From contig NZ_JAIVFL010000001.1 of the NCBI RefSeq assembly GCF_022760805.1, forward strand, positions 2,046,001 through 2,110,000: a stretch of 64,000 bases of DNA. Direction: 5' to 3'. The notes beneath the pieces were generated by a model. That model was not told where the DNA came from. It saw nothing but the letters and a program-made list of their open reading frames with translations, and did no database searches. How positions within the stretch are numbered: the stretch's first letter is position 1; each line of letters begins with the position of its first letter. Below are positions 9,452-19,220 of the stretch, in pieces. The DNA comes from Candidatus Mycolicibacterium alkanivorans (GTDB taxonomy: Bacteria > Actinomycetota > Actinomycetes > Mycobacteriales > Mycobacteriaceae). The position numbers and the translations under genes were made by a program.

Positions 9452-9542
9452 TGGCGTTCGAATTGCGCAAAACCACCGGTGAGCTGTTCCGGCGGCGCAG
9501 ATCCGGCGGCCAGCTGAAGTGCAGGTGGGCGGGTCTACGGCG

Positions 9543-9635
9543 TCAGGCCAGACAACAACACGTACAGACGCGCTTGAAATCAACATGCCGCCGAGCCACC
9601 AGCGCAACGCTGCGCAGAGTGTGGGGGGCGGACAT
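9543..9635 (-). CDS. Polycysteine leader peptide (30 aa) of the nirA-cysH-che1 operon
   Basis: A 30-codon ORF ending RVCTCCCLA and stop: four Cys codons, three consecutive. A -10-like CAGAAT (9643-9648) sits 7 nt before the ATG, suggesting a leaderless transcript. The stop is 117 nt upstream of nirA, nearly the same spacing as in the subI operon. This matches the known mycobacterial class of leaderless polycysteine attenuators. An ATG three codons upstream (9644) is in frame but would fall inside the -10 box. Confidence 0.8.
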   Translation of the reverse strand: MSAPHTLRSVALVARRHVDFKRVCTCCCLA

Positions 9636-9727
9636 GCGGGCCATTCTGCCACGAACCCGCTCGATGGCTGAACTCGGGCCAGATTTGTGATCGCGATGAG
9701 TAAAACTCGGGCTGGGATACTGGCGGT

Positions 9728-10900
9728 GTGGGTATCGGCGCAACGACGGCTGGGTTTCCCGCCGTGCGCCGTACCCCGGGCACGGCGTTCGGGATCTACG
9801 TTCACGTGCCGTTTTGCGCGACACGCTGCGGATACTGCGACTTCAACACCTACACCGCCGGTGAGTTGGGCGGGGCCACACCTCAGGGCTGGTTGGCCGC
9901 AGTGCGCGCCGAACTCGCGATGGCTGCGTGTGTGGTCAGCGATGTGACAGTCGACACCGTCTTCGTCGGCGGCGGTACGCCCTCGCTGCTGGGCGGTGCT
10001 GGTCTGGCCTCCGTGCTCGACGCAGTCCGGGACAATTTCGTGCTGGGGCCCGACGCCGAGGTCACCACCGAGGCCAACCCCGAGTCGACGTCGGCGCCGT
10101 TCTTCGAGCAGATCCGCCGGGCGGGCTACACCCGGGTGTCGCTCGGCATGCAGTCGGTGGCGGAGCGGGTGCTGGCCGTACTTGACCGGACCCATTCACC
10201 GGGACGGGCGCTGCAGGCGGCGCAGGAAGCCCTGGCGGCGGGCTTCGAGCACCTCAACATCGATCTGATCTACGGCACGCCGGGGGAGAGCGACGACGAT
10301 CTGCGACATTCGGTCGACGCCGCCCTGTCCGCCGGGGTCGACCATGTTTCGGCCTACGCGTTGGTCGTCGAGGACGGCACCGCGCTGGCCCGTCGAGTCA
10401 GCCGGGGGGAGATCGCCCGCCCTGACGACGACGTGCTGGCCCACCGCTACGAACTGCTCGACGGGTGGCTCTCGGCTGCCGGACTGAGCTGGTACGAGGT
10501 CTCCAACTGGAGCCGCCCGGGCGCGGAGTGCCGGCACAACCTCGGGTACTGGAACGGCGGCCAGTGGTGGGGCGCGGGACCGGGTGCGCACGGTTTCGTC
10601 GGCGACACCCGGTGGTGGAATGTCAAGCGCCCCTTGGCTTATGCCGAACAGCTGGGCCAGGGTCGAGCCCCGGTCGCCGATTTCGAACGCCTCGACGACC
10701 ACGATCGCCACGTCGAAGACGTGCTGTTGCAGATTCGGTTACGCGAGGGCCTGCCGGTGGGCGCGCTGAGCGAGACCGAGCAACGGCGTGCCACCGACGC
10801 GGTGACCGCGGGTCTTTTGACACACAACGGCGATCGACTGGTGCTCACCGGCCGCGGCCGGCTGCTAGCCGACGCTGTCGTGCGTGACGTCCTCGACTAG
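9728..10900 (+). CDS. hemW: Radical SAM HemW-like protein (annotated hemN in M. tuberculosis)
   Basis: 390 residues. The radical-SAM cluster motif CATRCGYC follows IYVHVPF near the N-terminus, then VFVGGGTPSLL, TTEANPES and LIYGTPGE, with a C-terminal HemN-type domain (YEVSNWSRPGAECRHNLGYW). HemW proteins are heme-binding chaperones; oxygen-independent coproporphyrinogen oxidase activity is less likely. The GTG start lies 6 nt after a GATACT -10-like box, so the gene may be leaderless and is divergent from the nirA leader. Confidence 0.88.
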   Translation: MGIGATTAGFPAVRRTPGTAFGIYVHVPFCATRCGYCDFNTYTAGELGGATPQGWLAAVRAELAMAACVVSDVTVDTVFVGGGTPSLLGGAGLASVLDAVRDNFVLGPDAEVTTEANPESTSAPFFEQIRRAGYTRVSLGMQSVAERVLAVLDRTHSPGRALQAAQEALAAGFEHLNIDLIYGTPGESDDDLRHSVDAALSAGVDHVSAYALVVEDGTALARRVSRGEIARPDDDVLAHRYELLDGWLSAAGLSWYEVSNWSRPGAECRHNLGYWNGGQWWGAGPGAHGFVGDTRWWNVKRPLAYAEQLGQGRAPVADFERLDDHDRHVEDVLLQIRLREGLPVGALSETEQRRATDAVTAGLLTHNGDRLVLTGRGRLLADAVVRDVLD

Positions 10901-11141
10901 CTTAAGACCACCCAGAGCTATCGCCGCACTCAGCAAGTGGATTCTCTGTTGAGGTCCGGTTCAGAGGAGGCCGCTCAGCGGCCATGATGTCGCCAATTTC
11001 GGTGTGAGCGGTGGCCGCCTCGGCGATGTACATCCGATCGCTGTATCAATATCAGCGCGCCGCTGTCGAGTGCCCGGAACGCGATCGCCTACCCCACATC
11101 GGCGGCGATGGACGCTGGTCCGGCGCTGCGGCCCGAACCAT

Positions 11142-11440
11142 TCAGTGGTGGCCGGCCCGCAATTGGTCGAAGAGTCCTCGGCGGGCCAGTATCAAGCCGC
11201 TGACCACCAGTACCCGGCGAACGGCATCAGCACCGTCGCGGTGGCGATGCCACTGTGCTGCGTGGTCAGCCAGCCCGTCGAGTCTCCAAACTCCTCGGGC
11301 ATGTTGTGGCGGATCAGGAACACCACCGTCCCGAACAGCGCGGCGAACAGCACTCCGGCAACCGCCGCCGCTCGCGGTGTCGTTAACGGACGCAAAGTGG
11401 CCCCGAGAAGACGGCCCGGATGGTATGGACATCGCGTCAT
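11142..11440 (-). pseudogene. Remnant of a mycobacterial multi-pass membrane protein
   Basis: The frame starting at 11440 encodes LTTPRAAAVAGVLFAALFGTVVFLIR... and ...ATVLMPFAGY, the beginning of a family of roughly 200-residue membrane proteins, but it stops at 11192 right after the second hydrophobic segment. A second frame resumes with VLVVSGLILARRGLFDQLR and stops at 11142. I read this as one gene broken by a frameshift plus internal deletion. Family membership is from recalled resemblance. Confidence 0.45.
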
Positions 11441-11730
11441 CCTGTCAGGGCGGTCGACGCACGGCGGGAGTTTGGCCCGAAGGGTCCGGACCTCAAGGAA
11501 CTAGTGGGCGCGAGCACTGGTTGTTCTGCTTGGATTCCTTCTGAGCGGGATCGCGTGCGCAGTTGTGCTCGCGGCTCAAGGAGGCTCGCCGCCCCGTGGC
11601 GGGCTTCGCCAGCGGCGCTCGCCTCGTCCGTTAAGGTCCTATCTGATGGTCTGCGACGCGACATCGGTCGGGGCCGGTTGATGACCCCAGCGCGTGCGGT
11701 CGCTATTGAGGCGAGGGCGCGACATACTGC
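11441..11730. other. Gap with no recognisable gene
   Basis: About 290 bp between two damaged genes. All frames are short and shadow-like, and I see no RNA gene or clear promoter. It is consistent with decayed sequence. Confidence 0.4.
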
Positions 11731-12483
11731 ATGGGCAGGTGCCCGGTGCGGGCGGCTGACGCCCTACCTGTGGAGGTGCGCCATGGGCAACTTCGGGATT
11801 GCAGGCCGATTCCGACGGGGCACAATGCAGCGCTGTCGCCGTTTTTGACCTGTGTCGGGCTGGTTTACGGCGCTCTTTTGGGATTCACCATCGTCGTGGC
11901 CTGGGAGCAGTTCTCCTCCGCCGAGGCGAACGTCGCGAACGAGGCGTCCACGTTGACAACGATGTACCGGCAGACCGTCGGCATGCCCCTGCCGGAGCAG
12001 ACCCAGATGCGCGATTTGGTCCGCAAATACGCGACGGCGGTTGAGGGCCCCGAATGGCATCAGCAAGACGATGCCGGTACCACCCACACCGCGCGCGCCG
12101 CGCTCACTGATATGTACCGGGTGCTCGGCGGTGCGCAATCCAGCGTCGCGGCGAGCCCGATCGGTCAGGAGTTTCTCGGCCAGCTGACCGTTCTGGCGTC
12201 GGATCGCAACCAGCGAATCCTGGATGGCCAACCTCGAATACCGGGGTTGCTGTGGACCGGTCTGCTCTTCGGCGGTGTCGTCGTCGTGGGGCTCGGCGGT
12301 TTCATGCGCCTGGAGAGCACACGTGGTCACCTGGCTCTGTTGAGCGCGGTCGCCGTCCTGCTCGGTCTGCTGCTGTTCATCGTCTACTGGCTCGACCACC
12401 CGTTCGGGAACCAACTGGGCGTCACTTCCGCACCGTTTGAGCACTCCCTGAGCGTTTTCGACGCCATCGACCGTGGGACATGA
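11731..12483 (+). pseudogene. DUF4239-type membrane protein lacking its N-terminal span
   Basis: From about residue 30 the product matches the DUF4239 family: GHNAALSPFLTCVGLVYGAL, WEQFSSAEANVANEAS, MYRQTVGMPLPEQ, VEGPEW and two C-terminal membrane helices (LLFGGVVVVGLGGFMRL, LLGLLLFIVYWLDHPFG). Family members start with another transmembrane helix ahead of the HN motif; here that part is replaced by an unrelated Arg/Pro-rich stretch and no Shine-Dalgarno is seen before the ATG. A better Shine-Dalgarno (TGGAGG) precedes ATG 11782 in another frame that ends after 21 codons, suggesting a 5' frameshift or truncation. Confidence 0.55.
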
Positions 12484-12830
12484 TCGGGGCTTCCGGACGC
12501 GAACCCAGCGGTGTTCAGCATGCGCGACAGAATCGCCGTAAGGGCGGCGCGGCGTGTCGAATTCGGTGGTCGCATTCTGCGGCAACGGTCCACATCGAAC
12601 GTCACGCAGCTGTACACCGGCAGACGGCCACGCCCGCCGAACCGGGTAGGGGTAGCGATCATCCGAACGGGCGCTGTCCCGCACTCATGCTGGCGCCCGA
12701 CTGGGTGTCGAGGGCGCTATACCCCGCTCGCCGGCGTTCTCGTCGAGACCAAGCAGGCGCCCGATACGGATTGCGCCTTCGTCGGCGTCACACAGTGCAA
12801 CCATGGGTGCAGCCGCTGAAGGGAGCACAG
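12484..12830. other. Intergenic stretch without a supported gene
   Basis: About 350 bp. A 102-codon frame (12511-12819, plus) is open but Arg-rich and resembles nothing; I do not call it. The end of the stretch carries GAAGGGAG, the ribosome-binding site of the next gene. Confidence 0.4.
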
Positions 12831-13283
12831 GTGGATCTGGCGAGTTGGACGTTGGGCTTGTCGCTCATTGTGTTGACCATCGTGATCCAGACGACCGCCG
12901 TGGTGATGATGGCGTTCGGTCTCGAAACGAGGATTCGGGTCGAAGTCGACAGTCACCAGCATGATCCCCGCCGGGCGATTCCGATCGTGATCAGCCATAT
13001 CGGGGCGGTCGGGCTGATATTAGCCGCTCTGCATGGGCTGCAGGGCGTGCTCTGGGCCTCGGCATATAGCTGGCTCGGCGCGTTCGGCTCGTTCACGGAC
13101 GCATCGGTCTATTCGCTTGGCGTCATGACCACCTTCGAAATACCGGGACTGATGTTGCCATCCCGATGGCAGATGCTGGGCGCGCTGGAGGCGGTGAACG
13201 GCGTCCTGCTGTTCGGCATCAGCACAGCGTTCATTTTCGCGGTGATGCACGCTTACTGGCTGAGGCTGGCCCGCCGCACCTGA
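12831..13283 (+). CDS. Ion-channel-like membrane protein with degenerate pore motif
   Basis: 150 residues with four hydrophobic segments. The C-terminal half (SVYSLGVMTTFEIPGLMLPS, LGALEAVNGVLLFGISTAF) resembles the pore-loop region of small potassium-channel-like proteins, where TTVGYGD would normally stand; here the filter position reads TTFEIPG. GTG start preceded by GAAGGGAG at good spacing. It may be a non-conducting relative. Family assignment is from pattern resemblance. Confidence 0.5.
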   Translation: MDLASWTLGLSLIVLTIVIQTTAVVMMAFGLETRIRVEVDSHQHDPRRAIPIVISHIGAVGLILAALHGLQGVLWASAYSWLGAFGSFTDASVYSLGVMTTFEIPGLMLPSRWQMLGALEAVNGVLLFGISTAFIFAVMHAYWLRLARRT

Positions 13284-13362
13284 TAGTGGAATGCGCGTCC
13301 AGAAGGTGGCCGTGAGTCGAGATGCATTGATCGACGGTGCCGTCGATCGAACGGTCCTGACG

Positions 13363-13857
13363 CTACACCGGGCGGGTACAGAACCGCAGCGTGAGGACGA
13401 TGCCGACGATCACCCACCGGTTGCCGCGGCCCAGCGCGTTGGGGTCCTGGGCGGAGCCGTCGTGGGTCCAGTACGCGGCGTGCACCTTGGGCCCCCAGCG
13501 GCGGAATAGGGTGTCGTCGACGACCACCGTGATCGGTGCCCCATCGGGCAGCAGCCGATCCACGATCAGCCGGGCCAGCACCAGCCCGATCGGGTCGACG
13601 TCCCAGGCGTGGTGGGAGAAGAACCGGCACGCCGAGTGGAACGACACCGCCGCAGCCATGCCCGCTCCGGCGAGCATCCCCACCACCGTGCGCCGGGTGG
13701 TCCGCGCCGCCAGCCCGGTAGCCAGCAGCGTGAACAACGCGAACGTCGATCCGCGGCGAAACGCGGGCCGAAACAGGTCCAACAGCGAACGCCACGATGC
13801 GGGTAGGGTCAGGCCCGGAAGCATCGGCGGAACTCCATCTCGGGGTTGACTTTTCAC
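13363..13857 (-). pseudogene. Truncated DDE transposase (IS701-like)
   Basis: 164 residues of the N-terminal part of a DDE endonuclease transposase: SFHSACRFFSHHAWDVD, then TVVVDDTLFRRWGPKVHAAY, HDGSAQDPNALGRGNRWVIV and LRFCTRPV, where the frame ends by TAG. Full-length relatives continue for another 200 or so residues (second and third acidic residues), so the element is cut off at about 13363. A GTG at 13857 or an ATG at 13824 can start it; the latter sits in a stem-loop. Confidence 0.7.
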
Positions 13858-13872
13858 AACCGCCGATGCTTC
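13818..13872 (-). promoter_or_regulatory. 13-bp inverted repeat covering the transposase start
   Basis: GAAGCATCGGCGG (13818-13830) and its exact complement CCGCCGATGCTTC (13860-13872) are separated by 29 nt. In RNA from the minus strand the 3' arm contains the ATG at 13824, so a transcript entering from upstream would bury the start codon. This resembles the fold-back protection some insertion sequences use against read-through expression. Confidence 0.5.
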
Positions 13873-14094
13873 GTCATGCTTGCCACCGGATCACGGCGAC
13901 ACGCCGGACAACGCCACAACAGCCCCAGAAATCACAGGTGTCAAACTGCGAAACTCAAGGTAGATGGTACCTCCAATTACTCGACGGTACCCCGGTTAGG
14001 CCATCGCCCAGGTCGACAGATCGCAACAGTCGCCTCCGCTGAACGAGTCTGGCGGTCGGAGAGGGCCCGGCGCGCCCCGGCGCCACCCAGCGAG

Positions 14095-14409
14095 CTAGTA
14101 GGACGCCTCGGGACCGGCGTCCATGTCGAACACCCGCGCATGCAACACCGTGCGGTTACGCAGTGCCGCCCGAACCGCTCTGTGCAGTCCGTCCTCGAGA
14201 TAGACCACGCCATGCCACTTGACCGCATGGGGAAACAGGTCGCCGTAGAAGGTCGAGTCCTCCGACAGCAATCGGTCCAGCGCCAACACGGTCGTGGTGG
14301 TGACCAACTCGTCGAGGCGGATCTGGCGCGGCGGGATCTGCGACCAGTCCCGGTAGGTGAGCCCGTGTTCGGGGTACGGCTTTCCTTCGCGCACGCCCTT
14401 GAAGATCAT
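14095..14409 (-). CDS. Conserved mycobacterial protein (Rv2375-like)
   Basis: 104 residues, beginning MIFKGVREGKPYPEHGLTYR. The sequence and its place next to hrcA match the conserved hypothetical Rv2375. It is soluble and rich in LDELVTTTTVLALDRLLSED-type helix; no catalytic motif is evident. It is convergently arranged with the debris region and divergent from hrcA. Function unknown. Confidence 0.8.
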   Translation of the reverse strand: MIFKGVREGKPYPEHGLTYRDWSQIPPRQIRLDELVTTTTVLALDRLLSEDSTFYGDLFPHAVKWHGVVYLEDGLHRAVRAALRNRTVLHARVFDMDAGPEASY

Positions 14410-14516
14410 CGGGGTGTCCTTCCGGGCCCGGCCGTCCGACCTGGCATCGCCATTCGAGCAAGGCTAGTCCCAGGTGGGCGGAATGCCACTGATGGGCGAA
14501 GTTCGGTGCGGAGCCG

Positions 14517-14543
14517 GTGGCACTCGCCGGGCATGGGTGCTAA
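14517..14543. promoter_or_regulatory. CIRCE-like operator upstream of hrcA
   Basis: GTGGCACTC, a 9-nt spacer and GGGTGCTAA match the CIRCE consensus TTAGCACTC-N9-GAGTGCTAA at 6-7 of 9 and 8 of 9 bases with exact spacing. HrcA binds CIRCE, so the operator suggests autoregulation of hrcA-dnaJ2. The site is 49 bp upstream of the hrcA ATG. Confidence 0.6.
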
Positions 14544-14591
14544 TTGTGCTGCTGATGGCCGTAAAATGGAGACGACTTGGAGGTGTACCAG

Positions 14592-15623
14592 ATGGGAAGT
14601 GCCGACGACCGTCGCTATGAGGTGCTCCGTGCCATCGTCGCCGACTTCGTCGCGACCAAGGAGCCGATCGGCTCCAAGGCTCTTGTCGAGCGCCACAACC
14701 TCGGGGTCTCCAGCGCCACCGTGCGCAACGATATGGCGGTGCTGGAAGCCGAGGGCTACATCGCCCAACCGCACACGAGCTCGGGTCGGGTGCCCACCGA
14801 GAAGGGCTATCGAGAGTTCGTCGACAGGATCGACGACGTCAAACCGCTGTCCTCTTCGGAACGCCGCGCGATCCTGCGGTTCCTGGAGTCCGGCGTCGAC
14901 CTCGACGACGTGCTGCGCCGCGCCGTGAAGCTGCTGGCTCAGCTCACCCGGCAGGTCGCAATCGTCCAGTACCCGACGATGTCCACGTCCACGGTGCGCC
15001 ACCTCGAGGTCGTCGCGCTGACCCCGGCCCGGCTGCTGATGGTGGTCATCACCGACTCCGGCCGCGTCGACCAGCGCATCGTCGAACTCGGCGACACCAT
15101 CGACGACCATCAGCTCTCCCAGCTGCGCGAGCTGCTCGGTCAGGCGCTGGAGGGCAAGCGACTCGCGGCGGCCTCGGCCGCGGTGGCCGACCTGGCCGCC
15201 CGGCTCGACGGCTCCGGCGGGCTCGGTGACGCCGTCGGCCGCTCCGCGACTGTGCTGCTGGAGTCGTTGGTGGAGCACAACGAGGAGCGGCTGCTGATGG
15301 GTGGCACCGCCAATCTGACCCGCAACACCGCAGACTTCGGCGGGTCGCTGCGTTCCATCCTCGAGGCGCTCGAGGAGCAGGTGGTGGTGCTTCGCCTGCT
15401 GGCCGCCCAGCAGGAGGCGGGTAAGGTCACGGTGCGTATCGGTCACGAGACCGAGGCCGAGCAGATGGTCGGCACGTCGGTGGTGACCACTACCTACGGC
15501 AGGTTGGGCACCGTCTTCGGCGGCATGGGTGTGTTGGGACCCACCCGGATGGACTATCCGGGAACTATCGCCAACGTCGCGGCGGTTGCGATGTACATCG
15601 GCGAAGTCCTAGGCAACCGGTAG
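14592..15623 (+). CDS. hrcA: Heat-shock repressor HrcA
   Basis: 343 residues, the usual length in mycobacteria. N-terminal winged helix ([38 protein letters not shown]), central GAF-like domain, and C-terminal [20 protein letters not shown]. It represses chaperone genes through CIRCE sites. I start at ATG 14592 (MGSADDRR) with TTGGAGG upstream, rather than the in-frame upstream codon at 14577. dnaJ2 follows after 21 nt. Confidence 0.95.
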   Translation: MGSADDRRYEVLRAIVADFVATKEPIGSKALVERHNLGVSSATVRNDMAVLEAEGYIAQPHTSSGRVPTEKGYREFVDRIDDVKPLSSSERRAILRFLESGVDLDDVLRRAVKLLAQLTRQVAIVQYPTMSTSTVRHLEVVALTPARLLMVVITDSGRVDQRIVELGDTIDDHQLSQLRELLGQALEGKRLAAASAAVADLAARLDGSGGLGDAVGRSATVLLESLVEHNEERLLMGGTANLTRNTADFGGSLRSILEALEEQVVVLRLLAAQQEAGKVTVRIGHETEAEQMVGTSVVTTTYGRLGTVFGGMGVLGPTRMDYPGTIANVAAVAMYIGEVLGNR

Positions 15624-15644
15624 ATCCGGTAGGAAAGGTCAAGC

Positions 15645-16787
15645 GTGGCACGCGATTATTACGGCCTGCTCGGGGTGAGCAAGGGCGCCAGTGATCAGGA
15701 GATCAAGCGCGCCTATCGGAAGCTGGCCCGTGAGCTGCATCCCGACGTCAACCCCGACGAGGAAGCCCAGCACAAGTTCAAGGAGATCAGCGCCGCCTAT
15801 GAGGTGCTCTCCGATCCGGAGAAGCGGCGCGTCGTCGACCTGGGTGGCGACCCGCTGGAGAACGCCGCCGCGGCCAACGGCTTCGCCGGGTTCGGCGGTC
15901 TGGGCGATGTGTTCGAGGCTTTCTTCGGCGGCGGCACGGGATCCCGCGGCCCGGTCGGCCGCGTGCGGCCCGGATCGGATTCGCTGTTGCGGATGCGGCT
16001 GGACCTGTCCGAGTGTGCGACAGGGGTGACCAAGCAGGTCACCGTCGACACCGCCGTGCTGTGCGACATCTGCCAGGGCAAGGGCACCCACGGCAACTCC
16101 ACTCCCGTCACCTGCAACATCTGCGGCGGCCGTGGCGAGGTGCAGAGCGTTCAGCGTTCGCTGCTCGGCCAGGTGATGACGTCGCGGCCGTGCCCGACGT
16201 GCCGAGGGGTGGGCGAGGTCATCCCCGACCCGTGTCACCGCTGCGGCGGCGACGGTCGGGTGCGTGCCCGCCGCGACATCAGCGTCAAGATCCCGGCCGG
16301 TGTCGGCGACGGGATGCGGGTGCGTCTGGCCGCTCAAGGCGAGGTGGGCCCCGGCGGCGGCCCCGCCGGCGACGTCTACGTCGAGGTTCACGAGCAGCCG
16401 CACGACATCTTCGTGCGCGACGGCGACGACCTGCATTGCACCGTGTCGGTGCCGATGGCCGATGCCGCTCTGGGCGCCACAGTCACCGTCGACGCGATCC
16501 TGGACGGCCTTACCGAGATCACCATCCCGCCGGGCACCCAGCCCGGCTCGGTGACCACGTTGCGCGGGCACGGTATGCCGCACCTGCGCAGCGGTGTTCG
16601 CGGCGACCTGCACGCCCACATCGAGGTCAGCATCCCGACCAAGCTCGATGCCCGCACCCAGGAACTGCTCGCCGAGCTCAAGACCCACAGCCACGAGGAA
16701 GCCCAGGTCCGGTCCACGCACGCCCAGACAGCCAACTCCGGCGGCGGGCTGTTCAGCCGGCTGCGGGAGACCTTCAGCGGTCGCTGA
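15645..16787 (+). CDS. dnaJ2: Chaperone DnaJ (second paralogue, DnaJ2)
   Basis: 380 residues. J domain with the HPD motif ([16 protein letters not shown]), Gly/Phe-rich linker, four CxxCxGxG-type zinc repeats ([36 protein letters not shown]) and a C-terminal substrate-binding domain. It stimulates DnaK. GTG start with AGGAAAGG at ideal spacing. Operon with hrcA, so it is likely under HrcA control. Confidence 0.95.
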   Translation: MARDYYGLLGVSKGASDQEIKRAYRKLARELHPDVNPDEEAQHKFKEISAAYEVLSDPEKRRVVDLGGDPLENAAAANGFAGFGGLGDVFEAFFGGGTGSRGPVGRVRPGSDSLLRMRLDLSECATGVTKQVTVDTAVLCDICQGKGTHGNSTPVTCNICGGRGEVQSVQRSLLGQVMTSRPCPTCRGVGEVIPDPCHRCGGDGRVRARRDISVKIPAGVGDGMRVRLAAQGEVGPGGGPAGDVYVEVHEQPHDIFVRDGDDLHCTVSVPMADAALGATVTVDAILDGLTEITIPPGTQPGSVTTLRGHGMPHLRSGVRGDLHAHIEVSIPTKLDARTQELLAELKTHSHEEAQVRSTHAQTANSGGGLFSRLRETFSGR

Positions 16788-16792
16788 CAACC

Positions 16793-17554
16793 TTGGCCGA
16801 CACGCTGTTCTACACCGACACCATTCCGGCGGTCGGCCAGTCCGCCGTCGTCGAAGGTGACGAAGGTTTCCACGCCGCCACGGTGCGTCGCATCCGGCCG
16901 GGGGAATGGCTGGTGCTCTCCGACGGTGCTGGCGCAATGGCGCGCTGCGAGGTGGCCGAGGCGGGTAAGCGGGAATTGTCGGCCCTGGTCGTGCAGCGTT
17001 GGACGGCGCCGCGGCTGGTGCCGTCGGTGACGGTCGTCCAGGCCATCCCCAAGTCGGAACGCTCCGAGCTGGCGATCGAACTGGCCACCGAGGCGGGGGC
17101 GGACGACTTCATCGCCTGGCAGGCGGCCCGCTGCGTGGCGCGCTGGGAGGGCGACCGCGCGGAGAAGGGATTGCGACGCTGGCGCGCGGTGGCCAGGTCG
17201 GCTGCCCGGCAATCGCGGCGGCCCTACATCCCCGAGGTCAACGGTCCGGTGACGACGGACTCGCTGGCCGGTCTGGTCGCCGAGCAGGTGAAAGCCGGAG
17301 GCGCGGTCCTGGCGTTACATGAATCGGCCGAGCGGCCGATGGCGGAAATGCAGGTGGCGCGTGCGGCTTCGATCACGCTGATCGTCGGACCCGAAGGCGG
17401 ACTCAACGACGGGGAGATCGCCGCCCTGGTAGCTGCGGGTGCCGCAGCGGTGCGGCTGGGCCCGACGGTGTTGCGGACGTCGACGGCCGCGGCGGTGGCA
17501 CTCGGCGCGCTCGGTGTGCTCACCCCGCGGTGGACCGCGGAGCCGGCCGAGTGA
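16793..17554 (+). CDS. rsmE: 16S rRNA m3U1498 methyltransferase RsmE
   Basis: 253 residues. RsmE family: N-terminal PUA-like part ([20 protein letters not shown]) and SPOUT methyltransferase with the knot motifs [17 protein letters not shown] and [18 protein letters not shown]. The start is a TTG 5 nt after the dnaJ2 stop ([12 protein letters not shown]). Corresponds to Rv2372c. Confidence 0.9.
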   Translation: MADTLFYTDTIPAVGQSAVVEGDEGFHAATVRRIRPGEWLVLSDGAGAMARCEVAEAGKRELSALVVQRWTAPRLVPSVTVVQAIPKSERSELAIELATEAGADDFIAWQAARCVARWEGDRAEKGLRRWRAVARSAARQSRRPYIPEVNGPVTTDSLAGLVAEQVKAGGAVLALHESAERPMAEMQVARAASITLIVGPEGGLNDGEIAALVAAGAAAVRLGPTVLRTSTAAAVALGALGVLTPRWTAEPAE

Positions 17555-17593
17555 GCCCGGGAAGTTCGCCGTCGGCAGTGTCGTACCGGGCGG

Positions 17594-17599
17594 TAAACT
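17594..17599 (+). promoter_or_regulatory. Candidate -10 box of phoH
   Basis: TAAACT fits TANNNT and lies in the gap after rsmE, about 50 nt before the phoH start; it suggests a promoter internal to the hrcA-era block. Confidence 0.4.
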
Positions 17600-17651
17600 G
17601 GGAATTCGAGACAGCGACCCGGAAACCCAGAAAGCAGGCTTGAAAGACCAC

Positions 17652-18668
17652 GTGACGCCCCGCGAGACGACTGCTGGCTCGCCCGTGCGCAGCAGCACGA
17701 CTGTTCCGCCCGACCTCGTCGTGGGCCTGCTTGGTTCCGCTGACGAGAACCTGCGTGCACTCGAAAGCAGCCTGGCAGCTGACGTGCACGTGCGCGGCAA
17801 CTCGGTGTCGATGTCGGGCGATGCCGCCGAGGTGGCGCTGGCCGAGCGGGTGGTCTCCGAGCTGATCGCGATCGTCGCCGGCGGGCAGACCCTCACCCCG
17901 GATGCGGTGCGCCGCAGTGTGGCCATGGTGTCCGGCGCCGAAAACGAGTCCCCGGCCGAAGTGCTGACCCTGGACATCCTGTCGCGGCGCGGCAAGACGA
18001 TCCGGCCCAAGACGCTCAACCAGAAGCGCTATGTCGACGCGATCGACGCCAACACCATTGTGTTCGGCATCGGCCCGGCCGGCACCGGCAAGACCTACCT
18101 GGCGATGGCCAAGGCAGTCAGCGCGCTGCAGACCAAGCAGGTCACCCGGATCATCCTGACCCGTCCGGCGGTGGAAGCTGGTGAGCGACTTGGCTTTCTG
18201 CCCGGCACGCTCAGCGAGAAGATCGACCCGTACCTGCGCCCGCTCTACGACGCGCTGCACGACATGATGGATCACGAGGCCATCCCGAAACTCATGGCGG
18301 CGGGTGTGATCGAGGTTGCGCCGCTGGGGTACATGCGGGGAAGGACCCTCAATGATGCGTTCATCATTCTCGACGAGGCGCAGAACACCACCGCCGAGCA
18401 GATGAAGATGTTCCTCACCCGGCTTGGGTTCGGCTCGAAAATCGTTGTGACAGGCGATATTACGCAGGTCGACCTGCCTGGCGGGGCCAGATCGGGTCTG
18501 CGCGCAGCGATGGACATCCTTGACGGCATCGACGACATCCACTTCGCGCAGCTCACCAGTGCCGATGTGGTGCGCCACCGGCTGGTGTCCGAGATCGTCG
18601 ACGCCTACGCCAAAGCCGAGCAGCCGGCCCTGATGAACCGGGCGCAGCGGCGCTCGCCACGGCGTTAG
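17652..18668 (+). CDS. phoH: PhoH-like ATPase
   Basis: 338 residues from GTG 17652 ([10 protein letters not shown]); a TTG at 17640 is an alternative. Walker [12 protein letters not shown], Walker [13 protein letters not shown] and the conserved [17 protein letters not shown] identify PhoH. In actinobacteria phoH is linked with ybeY, and the pair is implicated in RNA/ribosome quality control. The N-terminal KH-like region precedes residue 100. Confidence 0.93.
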   Translation: MTPRETTAGSPVRSSTTVPPDLVVGLLGSADENLRALESSLAADVHVRGNSVSMSGDAAEVALAERVVSELIAIVAGGQTLTPDAVRRSVAMVSGAENESPAEVLTLDILSRRGKTIRPKTLNQKRYVDAIDANTIVFGIGPAGTGKTYLAMAKAVSALQTKQVTRIILTRPAVEAGERLGFLPGTLSEKIDPYLRPLYDALHDMMDHEAIPKLMAAGVIEVAPLGYMRGRTLNDAFIILDEAQNTTAEQMKMFLTRLGFGSKIVVTGDITQVDLPGGARSGLRAAMDILDGIDDIHFAQLTSADVVRHRLVSEIVDAYAKAEQPALMNRAQRRSPRR

Positions 18669-18683
18669 GCGGCGGCAGAGGAC

Positions 18684-19220
18684 ATGAGCATCGAGGTATC
18701 CAACGAATCCGGCCTCGACGTTTCCGAAGAGGAACTGATCAGCGTCGCCCGGTTCGTCATCCGCAAGATGGACGTCAACCCGGCCGCCGAACTGTCGATG
18801 GTGTTGCTCGACACCAACTCGATGGCCGACCTGCACATGCGCTGGATGGACCTGCCCGGGCCCACCGACGTGATGAGCTTCCCGATGGACGAGCTCGAAC
18901 CCGGCGGCCGGCCCGATGCGCCCGAACCCGGGCCCGCCATGCTCGGCGATATCGTGCTGTGCCCGGAGTTCGCCGCCGCGCAGGCGCGGGCCGCCGGGCA
19001 CACCCTGGGCCAGGAGCTGGCACTGCTGACCGTGCACGGCGTGCTGCACCTGCTCGGCTACGACCACGCCGAGCCGGACGAAGAAAAGGAAATGTTCGCC
19101 CTCCAGCGTCGGCTGCTCGAGGAGTGGGTCGCCGACCAGGTCGAGGGCTATCACCAGGACCGCCAGAACGAGAAGGACCAGCGACTGCTCGACAAGTCGC
19201 GGTATTTCGACGAACCGTGA
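18684..19220 (+). CDS. ybeY: Endoribonuclease YbeY
   Basis: 178 residues, with the zinc-binding motif [11 protein letters not shown] near residue 112 and DVMSFPMDE upstream, diagnostic of YbeY, which processes 16S rRNA 3' ends and helps ribosome quality control. The C-terminus overlaps the next GTG start (GTGA). Confidence 0.94.
   Translation: MSIEVSNESGLDVSEEELISVARFVIRKMDVNPAAELSMVLLDTNSMADLHMRWMDLPGPTDVMSFPMDELEPGGRPDAPEPGPAMLGDIVLCPEFAAAQARAAGHTLGQELALLTVHGVLHLLGYDHAEPDEEKEMFALQRRLLEEWVADQVEGYHQDRQNEKDQRLLDKSRYFDEP

Noticed and set aside
12511..12819. 102-codon frame
   Set aside because: No ribosome-binding site, Arg-rich composition and no family resemblance; it fills a gap in a decayed region.
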